Assembly (NCBI GenBank): GCA_022712235.1 | Contig: JALAGW010000162.1 | Span: forward strand, 1 to 10,076 | Length of the DNA stretch: 10,076 nucleotides | Origin: Brevundimonas sp. | Lineage (GTDB): Bacteria; Pseudomonadota; Alphaproteobacteria; Caulobacterales; Caulobacteraceae | Reading direction: 5' to 3' | In this document: in pieces, positions 5,561-10,076 of the stretch | Numbering within the stretch: position 1 is the stretch's first letter | How the letters are laid out: every line of letters starts with the position of its first letter | Notes under the pieces: model-generated | What the model saw: the letters and a program-made list of their open reading frames with translations, nothing else | Told to the model about the DNA's origin: nothing | The model's database searches: none | Made by a program: the position numbers and the translations under genes

Positions 5561-6083
5561 GCCCGCTCTGGCGGCGGTTTCCGTCGCCGTCCTGCTGGCT
5601 ACGGCCGCCTGCAATCGCCAGCCCGCCGTGTCGAGCGCGGACCTGGCCAGGAACGCCGAGGCCGCCGCCGCCTTCATGAAGACCAACGCCTCGGCGGAAG
5701 GGGTCCAGACCCTGCCGTCGGGCCTGCAGTACAAGGTGGTCGCCAGCGGCCCGGCGGGGGGCGTTCGTCCCGACCGCAACGACCTGGTGCGCGTCGACTA
5801 TGAGGGCAGCCTGACCGACGGCACGGTCTTCGACAGCTCGTTCAAGCGCGGCGCTCCGGCGGTCTTCTCGCCCGAGGGCGTGGTGCCCGGCTGGACCGAG
5901 GCCCTGCAACTGATGAAGCCCGGCGACGAATGGGTCCTCTATCTGCCGCCCGAGCTGGGCTATGGCGAGGCGGGCGGTCCGCCGATGATCCCCGGCAACG
6001 CTGTCCTGGTGTTCCGACTGAAGCTGCTCGATGTGGCCCAGGTGCCGGGCGGCGGCCGCGGCGTGGGCTCGGCCGCCGTCTGA
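5541..6083 (+). CDS. FKBP-type peptidyl-prolyl cis-trans isomerase, envelope lipoprotein
   Basis: A 180-residue protein (EC 5.2.1.8). ATG 5541 gives a compact N-terminus; an in-frame GTG six bases earlier is an alternative. Neither has a strong ribosome-binding site, and the start lies inside ilvA, so translation is probably coupled to ilvA termination. Residues 1-23 form a lipoprotein-type signal ending LLATAAC, with lipid Cys24; Thr at the -3 position makes the lipobox suboptimal. A short helical stretch follows (about 33-50, like a trimmed FKBP dimerisation region), then the FKBP domain at about 62-168. Pocket residues are present: VDYEG (Tyr87), TVFDSS (Phe97, Asp98), VPGWTEAL (Trp118) and LGYGE (Tyr141). 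The role is folding of envelope proteins. No functional link to threonine metabolism is evident; the overlap probably reflects compact packing. Confidence 0.93.
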   Translation: MNFAWAKPALAAVSVAVLLATAACNRQPAVSSADLARNAEAAAAFMKTNASAEGVQTLPSGLQYKVVASGPAGGVRPDRNDLVRVDYEGSLTDGTVFDSSFKRGAPAVFSPEGVVPGWTEALQLMKPGDEWVLYLPPELGYGEAGGPPMIPGNAVLVFRLKLLDVAQVPGGGRGVGSAAV

Positions 6084-6090
6084 CGTTCTG

Positions 6091-6113
6091 CCTTCTCCTC
6101 TTGTGGGAGAATG
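6091..6113 (+). repeat. Partial copy of the CCTTCTCCCC palindromic intergenic repeat
   Basis: Bases 6091-6110 match the start of the fuller copy (6149-6168) at 18 of 20 positions. The unit forms a 6-bp hairpin, TTCTCC (6093-6098) with GGAGAA (6106-6111). It begins 8 bases after the FKBP stop codon, so it may also stabilise or end that transcript. Confidence 0.65.
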
Positions 6114-6129
6114 CGCTTAAGCAGCCGAA

Positions 6130-6149
6130 GGCGTTAGCGCGCTAACGCC
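6130..6149. repeat. 20-bp perfect palindrome between repeat copies
   Basis: GGCGTTAGCGCGCTAACGCC reads identically on both strands, with no central spacer. The stem can extend outward as GAAG (6127-6130 region) with CTTC (6150-6153 region) across a one-base bulge. It sits between the partial repeat (6091-6113) and copy A (6148-6201). It could be a hairpin terminator for the FKBP gene, although it lacks a T-tract, or part of the repeat element. Confidence 0.7.
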
Positions 6150-6201
6150 CTTCTCCCCTTGCGGGAGATGGTGGCTGGCGAAGCCTGACGTATGTGGGGT
6201 G
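6148..6201 (+). repeat. Palindromic intergenic repeat, copy A
   Basis: A 54-base unit starting CCCTTCTCCCCTTGCGGGAGA and ending ATGTGGGGTG. It matches the reverse complement of 6269-6322 at about 41 of 54 positions. An internal hairpin TCTCCC/GGGAGA is visible at 6152-6157 and 6163-6168. This is the look of the REP-like 'CCTTCTCCC...GATGAGGGG' elements scattered between alphaproteobacterial genes; the family name is recalled knowledge, not searched. Confidence 0.75.
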
Positions 6202-6268
6202 ACGGCGGCGCCGCTTGATGTGTTCAGGCGAAACCGGCGGCGCTCCTTTTCCTTGAACGCAGCGCTGA

Positions 6269-6322
6269 CACCCCTCATCCGAGCGCCTTCGGCGCCCACC
6301 TTCTCCCTTAAGGGGAGAAGGA
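6269..6322 (-). repeat. Palindromic intergenic repeat, copy B (inverted), overlapping the end of queG
   Basis: The inverted partner of copy A. CCTTCTCCC (6299-6307) pairs with GGGAGAAGG (6313-6321) in a 9-bp stem, and GCGCC-TTC-GGCGC (6283-6295) forms a second hairpin. Bases 6308-6322 also encode the last four residues (SFSP) and the TAA of queG, so the repeat fixes where that protein ends. The two copies face each other with a 67-base spacer, like a BIME-type pair. Confidence 0.75.
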
Positions 6323-7423
6323 CCACTCCGTCCTGACGCTCTCGTCCGCCTCTCCCGCCAGCCGCGCCTCGCGCAGCGCCGCGAACCGTTCGCCATCCAG
6401 CCGCGAAAGGGCCCAAACCGCTGCCCCGCGCACCACGGGCGCCGGGTCGTTCAGCAGGGCCTCGACCGGGGCGATCAAGGCCGCGTCCTCAGAGTTTCCC
6501 GCCGCATAGAGGGCGTTGCGGATGAACCGGTCCCGCCCGATGCGCTTGACGGGGCTCTTGGTGAAGAGGGCGCGAAAGGCCGGATCGTCCAGCGCCAGCA
6601 GGTCGGCCAGTCGCGGTCCCTTCAGGCTGTCGCGGGCGTGCAGACGGGCCTCCGACGCCCCTTGCGCGAACTTGTTCCACGGACAGGCGCCCAGACAGTC
6701 GTCGCAGCCATAGATGCGCGGCCCCGCCGCGATGCGGAACTCCACGGGCCAGGGATCGGCGTATTCGATGGTGAGATAGGACAGGCAGCGCCGCGCATCG
6801 ATCTGGAATGGCGCGGGAAAGGCCTTGGTCGGACAGGCGTCCAGACAGGCGGTGCAGCGGCCGCAATGCTCGGTCTCGGTTTCGTCGGCCTCGATCTCGG
6901 CGGCGGTCAGGATGACGCCGAGAAACAGCCAGTTGCCGTGGGTGCGGCTCAGCAGATTGGTGTGCTTGCCCTGCCAGCCCAGACCGGCGCGCTGGGCCAG
7001 GGGCTTCTCCATCAGGGGGGCGGTGTCGACGAAGACCTTCACCTCCTGCCCCAGCCGCGCCGCCATCTGACCGGCCAGGATCTTCAGCCGGCCCTTGATG
7101 ACCTCGTGATAGTCGTCGCCGCGCGCATAGACGGAGATATAGCCCGCCGACCGGTCCTGCAACTCGGGCAGGGGATCGGCCTCGGGGCCGTAGTTCATGC
7201 CCAGGACGATGGCGGTTCTGGCCCCGTCCCACATGGCGGTGGGGTGGGCGCGGCGCTCCAGCGTCGTCTCCATCCAGCCCATGTCGCCGTGCCGTCCGGC
7301 CTCGACGAAGTGGGCCAGCTTCTCGCCCGCGCTCCACGGTTCGCTGGCCGAGGCGAAGCGGCACACGCCGAAGCCCAGCTCGGCGGCGCGTTGTCGGATG
7401 AAGATGCGGGGATCGGCCGCCAT
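6308..7423 (-). CDS. queG: Epoxyqueuosine reductase
   Basis: A 371-residue cobalamin- and iron-sulfur-dependent cytoplasmic enzyme catalysing the last step of queuosine synthesis, epoxyqueuosine to queuosine in tRNAs with GUN anticodons (EC 1.17.99.6). Visible hallmarks: the DUF1730 region with YARGDDYHEVIK (about 99-110); VDTAPLMEKPLAQRAGLGWQ (132-151), whose Asp133 aligns with the catalytic Asp of QueG; and two 4Fe-4S clusters from CGRCTACLDACP (Cys187, 190, 193, 197), Cys213 and CDDCLGACPW (Cys240, 243, 247). A HEAT-like repeat for tRNA binding lies at about 313-343. ATG 7423 is chosen because an earlier ATG at 7483 lies inside an intergenic repeat. The ribosome-binding site is weak. The last four residues and stop come from a repeat element, a likely late change that leaves the catalytic core intact. 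Confidence 0.97.
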   Translation of the reverse strand: MAADPRIFIRQRAAELGFGVCRFASASEPWSAGEKLAHFVEAGRHGDMGWMETTLERRAHPTAMWDGARTAIVLGMNYGPEADPLPELQDRSAGYISVYARGDDYHEVIKGRLKILAGQMAARLGQEVKVFVDTAPLMEKPLAQRAGLGWQGKHTNLLSRTHGNWLFLGVILTAAEIEADETETEHCGRCTACLDACPTKAFPAPFQIDARRCLSYLTIEYADPWPVEFRIAAGPRIYGCDDCLGACPWNKFAQGASEARLHARDSLKGPRLADLLALDDPAFRALFTKSPVKRIGRDRFIRNALYAAGNSEDAALIAPVEALLNDPAPVVRGAAVWALSRLDGERFAALREARLAGEADESVRTEWSFSP

Positions 7424-7451
7424 GGGGCTCGTTTGATGGGGTTTCAGAAGG

Positions 7452-7461
7452 GAGTCGAGTC
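7452..7461. promoter_or_regulatory. Two abutting GANTC (CcrM methylation) sites upstream of queG
   Basis: GAGTCGAGTC is two GANTC motifs back to back, 29 to 38 bases before the queG ATG. CcrM methylates GANTC in Caulobacterales and methylation state can modulate promoters. An effect on queG is inference only. Confidence 0.4.
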
Positions 7462-7476
7462 TTGCGATCTCACTTG

Positions 7477-7516
7477 CCGTCATCCCGGACGGCCGTCAGG
7501 CTGATCCGGGACCCAG
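7477..7516 (+). repeat. CCGTCATCCCGGAC-type intergenic repeat, short copy
   Basis: Two blocks, CCGTCATCCCGGACG (7477-7491) and GATCCGGGACCCAG (7503-7516), separated by 11 bases. Both blocks occur as exact reverse complements in the partner copy at 7560-7610. Similar 'GTCATCCCGGAC...GATCCGGGACCCAG' units are common between alphaproteobacterial genes (recalled, not searched). Confidence 0.8.
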
Positions 7517-7559
7517 GCGTCGGCTTCAGGCACGGCCTCGCCTCGCCATTCTCTGCCGT

Positions 7560-7610
7560 CTGGGTCCCGGATCTTCGGCTCGCTTCGCGACCCTTCGTCC
7601 GGGATGACGG
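7560..7610 (-). repeat. CCGTCATCCCGGAC-type intergenic repeat, full inverted copy
   Basis: The reverse complement of the short copy: CTGGGTCCCGGATC (7560-7573) and CGTCCGGGATGACGG (7596-7610) flank a 22-base middle with its own small TCGC/GCGA hairpin. Paired with the copy at 7477-7516 it forms a long interrupted stem (15 bp outer, 14 bp inner). It starts 13 bases beyond the fzlA stop codon on the minus strand, where it could stabilise or terminate the fzlA transcript. Confidence 0.8.
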
Positions 7611-7623
7611 AGAAGGAAAGGGA

Positions 7624-8310
7624 TCAGAAGTCGAGGTCGGCGTACCAGGTCGCCGGATGGACGCCGGGGAAACGGTCGCTCAGCAGGGTGCGGAAACAGG
7701 GCCGCGACTTCAGCTTGGAATACCAGGTCTTCAGCGACGGATAGGAGGCCCAGGTGATCTCGCCGAAATAGTCGAGGACCGACAGGTGACCCGCCGCGAT
7801 CAGGTCGGCCTGGCTGAGCCGGCGCCCGGCCAGCCATTCGCGCCCGGCGGTCAGACCTTCCAGCATGGCCAGATGGACGCGCAGGGCGTCGCGACCCTCG
7901 CGCAGCATCCGCGCCTCGGGCGGACCAAGCCGCAGCAGGGGCTTTTCCATCCGCTCATGCAGCAGGACGGCGTCCACCTCGTCGATGAAGCGGCGGTTGA
8001 ACCAGGTCGCCAGCCGCCGCGCCTCGGCGCGCTCGGCCAAGTCGGCGGGCAGCAGGACGTCGCCCTTGGCCCGGTCCTCGATCCAGCCGAGGATGGCCTC
8101 GGTCTCGCACAGGGTCAGGCTCTTGCCCTTTTCTGCGACCGTCAGAACCGGCGGCATGCCCGAGGGATTGAGGTCGAAGAGGGGGCAGTCCTCTTCCCAC
8201 GGCTTGACCAGTTCCTCGCCGAAATCGATGCGCGCCTCGCCCAGGGCCAGACGCGCCGTGCGCGAGCCGGGGTGGAAGGCGAAATGATAGAGGACGGCGG
8301 GCGCGGACAT
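7624..8310 (-). CDS. fzlA: FtsZ-binding GST-fold cell division protein FzlA
   Basis: A 228-residue GST-like protein: a thioredoxin-fold N-terminal domain at about 5-80 (VLYHFAFHPGSRTARLALGE, then NPSGMPPVLT and the cis-Pro/ETEAILGWIED region) and an all-helical C-terminal domain at about 90-205 (SQADLIAAGHLSVLDYFGEI). It ends with the extension WYADLDF. In Caulobacter crescentus FzlA binds and curves FtsZ filaments and signals to the FtsW/FtsI septal wall synthase; Trp38 and Asp227 there are known interaction residues (from memory). Starting at ATG 8310, this protein has Trp at 38 and Asp at 227, strong support for both the identity and this start. An ATG at 8322 would add four residues. It probably does not detoxify with glutathione. 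The CDF gene ends 60 bases upstream on the same strand; a CtrA-like motif lies in that gap. Confidence 0.9.
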   Translation of the reverse strand: MSAPAVLYHFAFHPGSRTARLALGEARIDFGEELVKPWEEDCPLFDLNPSGMPPVLTVAEKGKSLTLCETEAILGWIEDRAKGDVLLPADLAERAEARRLATWFNRRFIDEVDAVLLHERMEKPLLRLGPPEARMLREGRDALRVHLAMLEGLTAGREWLAGRRLSQADLIAAGHLSVLDYFGEITWASYPSLKTWYSKLKSRPCFRTLLSDRFPGVHPATWYADLDF

Positions 8311-8335
8311 TGCTCCACCCATGCGCCCGCGCTCG

Positions 8336-8350
8336 TTAAGGCTCCGTTTA
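8336..8350. promoter_or_regulatory. CtrA-like box upstream of fzlA
   Basis: TTAA (8336-8339), seven bases, TTTA (8347-8350). The CtrA consensus is TTAA-N7-TTAA, so 7 of 8 fixed bases match with exact spacing. It lies 26 to 40 bases before the fzlA ATG. That is close for an activator site unless the transcript is nearly leaderless. CtrA is the cell-cycle regulator of Caulobacterales, so the link to a division gene is plausible but unproven. Confidence 0.3.
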
Positions 8351-8370
8351 CCGCGACGCCCGGTCGCAGC

Positions 8371-9357
8371 CTAGGACCAGGGGCCGGGCGGCGTCGCGGC
8401 GGAAAGTGCAGGCGTGGCGGCCTCGGCGCTGTTCCCGGCGGTGGCTTCCGCCAGGCGCGTCTCGTTCGGCCCGGCCGCTCCCCGTGGATCGGCGTGGATC
8501 AGGATGTCGGCATGGGGGAAGGCGGCTTTGATGCGCTGCTCGGCCTCGACGACGATGGCGTGGGCGGCCTCCAGCGTCAGGCCGGGTTCCAGATCGACAT
8601 GCATCTGCACCATCAGCACCTGTCCGGCCATGCGGGTGCGCAGCTGGTGCACGCCGCCGATGCGCGGGTCGGCCAGGACGGCGGCGACCACGGCGGCGCG
8701 GTCGGCGTCGGGCGCGGCGCGATCCAGCAGGTGATCGGCGGCGTCACGCAGAATGGAAACGGCCCCCCAGAACAGCCAGACCGCCACGACCAGACCCGCC
8801 GCCGCGTCCAGACCCGGCGCCTGCAGAAAGGCGCCCGAGACCACGCCGATCAGCACCACCACATTGGCCGCCAGGTCGGCGGCGTAGTGGGCGCGGTCGC
8901 CGGCCACGGCCAGGGACTTCGTCTTCTTCATCGCCTGGGTCTGCATCCACACCAGCCACAGGGTGACGGCGATGGAGACCACGACCACGCCGACGGCCCA
9001 GCCTCCGGCCGTCACCGGGCGCGGGTCGAAGATGCGCTGCACCGCCTCCCAGCCGATGAAGGCGGCCGAGGCGAAGACCAGCCCCGCCTGCACCAGGGCG
9101 GCCAGGGCCTCGGCCTTGCCGTGGCCATAGCGATGCTCCTCGTCCGGCGGGGCGGCGGCCCAGCGCACGGCGAAGAAGGTCGCCAGCGAGGCGATCAGGT
9201 CCAGAGACGAATCCGCCAGGGTCGCCAGGATCGACACCGAGCCCGAGGCGCCCAGGGCGAAGGCCTTCATCACGATCAGGATGGTCGCCGTGCCCACAGA
9301 CAGGGTGGTGATGCGGCGGGTCGCGGCGTGAGCGTCGTCGAGTGAGGAGGCGGTCAT
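8371..9357 (-). CDS. Cation diffusion facilitator (CDF) metal exporter, FieF-like
   Basis: A 328-residue inner-membrane protein. ATG 9357 is preceded by AAGGGCGAGG. Six membrane helices lie between about residues 15 and 205. The metal-binding pattern of the Zn/Fe branch is intact: Asp49 and Asp53 in helix 2 (LADSSLDLIAS) with His157 and Asp161 in helix 5 (GDRAHYAADLAAN). The family loop motif HRYGHGKAEALAAL follows helix 2 (from residue 75). A cytoplasmic metal-sensing domain follows (GVHQLRTR, MQMHVDLEPGLTLEAAH, ILIHADP) and then a low-complexity Ala/Thr tail of about 35 residues. It exports Zn(II), Fe(II) or similar divalent ions in exchange for protons; the exact metal cannot be fixed from sequence. 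It is divergent from uppP (115-base spacer) and 60 bases upstream of fzlA, with which it may share a transcript. Confidence 0.95.
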   Translation of the reverse strand: MTASSLDDAHAATRRITTLSVGTATILIVMKAFALGASGSVSILATLADSSLDLIASLATFFAVRWAAAPPDEEHRYGHGKAEALAALVQAGLVFASAAFIGWEAVQRIFDPRPVTAGGWAVGVVVVSIAVTLWLVWMQTQAMKKTKSLAVAGDRAHYAADLAANVVVLIGVVSGAFLQAPGLDAAAGLVVAVWLFWGAVSILRDAADHLLDRAAPDADRAAVVAAVLADPRIGGVHQLRTRMAGQVLMVQMHVDLEPGLTLEAAHAIVVEAEQRIKAAFPHADILIHADPRGAAGPNETRLAEATAGNSAEAATPALSAATPPGPWS

Positions 9358-9472
9358 CCTCGCCCTTGTCGCGCAAAACCGCGCATCCGCCAATGGCGGC
9401 GTCTTGTCCGGGGCGCTAAGGAAGGAGCCTGCCCGGCGCGGACGAGCCGCCGCCGGTCGAGACGGAGTTTCC
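9358..9472. other. Divergent promoter region between the CDF exporter and uppP
   Basis: A 115-base spacer feeding genes on both strands. A small CCGCC-AAT-GGCGG inverted repeat lies at 9387-9399 and a GCTAAGG -10-like element at about 9414-9420. I cannot place a full -35/-10 pair with confidence for either gene. Confidence 0.4.
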
Positions 9473-10076
9473 ATGGCGGACTGGCTGACGGCGATCCTTC
9501 TGGGTCTGATCGAGGGATTGACCGAATTCATACCGGTGTCGTCCACCGGACACCTGCTGCTGCTGGGGCATTTCCTCGGCTTCGAGAGCACCGGCAAGAC
9601 GTTCGAGATCGTCATCCAGCTGGGCGCCCTGCTGGCCATCATCAGCGTCTATCTGAAGCGGCTGTGGTTCCTGGCGACGCGCTGGCCCTTTGACCCCGAG
9701 GCGCGGCGCTTCCTGATCGGCCTGATCGTTGCCTTCCTTCCGGCGGCGGTGATCGGCTTCTTCGCCTACGGCTTCATCAAGACGGTGCTGTTCGAGACGC
9801 CGCTGGTCATCTGCATCGCCCTGATCCTCGGCGGGCTGGTGCTGCTGTGGCTGGACCGGGTGGAGAAGTTCCCGGTCTATCTGGATGCCGACCGCTATCC
9901 GATGCGCGTCTATTTCCTGATCGGCCTTTTCCAGTGCCTGGCCATGATCCCCGGCGTCTCGCGCTCGGGGGCCACCATCGCCGGCGGCCTGCTGCTGAAG
10001 ACCGACAAGCGCTCGGCGGCCGAGTTCAGCTTCTTCCTCGCCCTGCCGACCATGGGGGCGGCGGTGGCCTATGACC
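9473..10076 (+). CDS. uppP: Undecaprenyl-diphosphatase (3' end beyond the window)
   Basis: The first 201 residues of a BacA-type undecaprenyl-diphosphatase (EC 3.6.1.27), normally about 260-275 residues. ATG 9473 has GGAG 5 bases upstream. This polytopic inner-membrane enzyme converts C55-PP to C55-P, recycling the lipid carrier for peptidoglycan and other envelope glycans. Signatures: GLIEGLTEFIPVSSTGHLLL with Glu14, Glu18, Ser24 and His27 of the active site, and IPGVSRSGAT with PGVSRSGAT at 160-168 and the catalytic Arg164. Hydrophobic helices are interspersed as expected. The frame is open to the last base of the window, so the missing C-terminal quarter should lie downstream. It is divergent from the CDF gene. 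Confidence 0.96.
   Translation, partial: MADWLTAILLGLIEGLTEFIPVSSTGHLLLLGHFLGFESTGKTFEIVIQLGALLAIISVYLKRLWFLATRWPFDPEARRFLIGLIVAFLPAAVIGFFAYGFIKTVLFETPLVICIALILGGLVLLWLDRVEKFPVYLDADRYPMRVYFLIGLFQCLAMIPGVSRSGATIAGGLLLKTDKRSAAEFSFFLALPTMGAAVAYD

Noticed and set aside
4790..5779. Minus-strand open frame opposite ilvA and the start of the FKBP gene
   Set aside because: A composition-driven shadow, rich in Ala, Gly, His and Asp, with no motif. Both plus-strand genes are unmistakable.
6117..6416. Minus-strand open frames running through the repeat cluster
   Set aside because: The translation is just repeat sequence read as protein (such as FASHHLPQGEKG) and overlaps the queG end in another frame.
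7424..7483. A 20-residue N-terminal extension of QueG starting at ATG 7483
   Set aside because: That ATG is part of the CCGTCATCCCGG repeat, there is no ribosome-binding site, and the added residues do not resemble the QueG N-terminus.
7624..8310. Annotation as an ordinary detoxifying glutathione S-transferase
   Set aside because: The YADLDF tail and the positions of Trp38 and Asp227 fit FzlA much better than a catalytic GST.
7462..9345. A 627-codon plus-strand open frame spanning fzlA and the CDF gene
   Set aside because: Long, but its translation is low-complexity Gly/His/Gln/Arg with no domain. It lies antisense to two confidently identified genes and starts inside an intergenic repeat.
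1..10076. Search for CRISPR arrays, insertion sequences, phage genes, toxin-antitoxin pairs or a novel defence system
   Set aside because: No regularly spaced repeats, transposase, integrase or defence-type domains were seen. The XRE regulator pairs with a polytopic membrane protein, not a toxin-like partner.

Overview
This window looks like chromosomal DNA of a Caulobacteraceae alphaproteobacterium, most likely Brevundimonas or a close relative. Four things point that way. The DNA is very GC-rich, with strong G/C preference at third codon positions. There is a promoter matching the Caulobacter housekeeping pattern (TTGACG-type -35 box, 13-base spacer, TGTAAAAC). One gene is a convincing fzlA, the FtsZ-binding GST-fold division protein of Caulobacterales and relatives. 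GANTC motifs (CcrM sites) lie in two promoter regions. The species is an inference; no 16S or other definitive marker is present.

Layout, left to right. Bases 1-107 are the end of an unrecognised plus-strand gene. Bases 127-844 hold a promoter and a tight two-gene unit: a four-helix membrane protein followed by a tiny XRE-type regulator. Next come a secreted TraB/GumN-family protein (894-1841), a strong intrinsic terminator and a tRNA-Gly(CCC) gene (1929-2003). A gene-poor stretch of about 650 bases follows. It holds several hairpins and then a sharply AT-rich segment (about 2365-2600), and it leads into a LuxR-type regulator (2659-3330). Two minus-strand genes come next: a small single-helix protein (3346-3597) and a lipoprotein of unknown function (3688-4209). 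The lipoprotein gene is divergent from ilvA (threonine ammonia-lyase, 4358-5560). A 17-bp perfect palindrome containing a GANTC site sits between them. ilvA overlaps the start of a lipoprotein FKBP-type prolyl isomerase (5541-6083).

From 6084 to 9357 everything coding is on the minus strand. In transcription order it runs: a CDF metal-cation exporter (8371-9357), fzlA (7624-8310) and queG (epoxyqueuosine reductase, 6308-7423). Two families of palindromic intergenic repeats decorate this block. One is a cluster at 6091-6322, which supplies the stop codon and last four residues of queG. The other is an inverted pair at 7477-7610 between fzlA and queG. The plus-strand uppP (undecaprenyl-diphosphatase) starts at 9473, divergent from the CDF gene, and runs off the window.

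Functionally this is core chromosome: envelope and division (fzlA, uppP, FKBP and other lipoproteins), amino-acid metabolism (ilvA), tRNA and tRNA modification (tRNA-Gly, queG), metal homeostasis and local regulators. I see no phage, IS, CRISPR, toxin-antitoxin or defence locus, and no clearly new biological system. The best leads are non-coding: the AT-rich tract beside the tRNA gene, the two repeat clusters, and the GANTC-containing palindrome upstream of ilvA.
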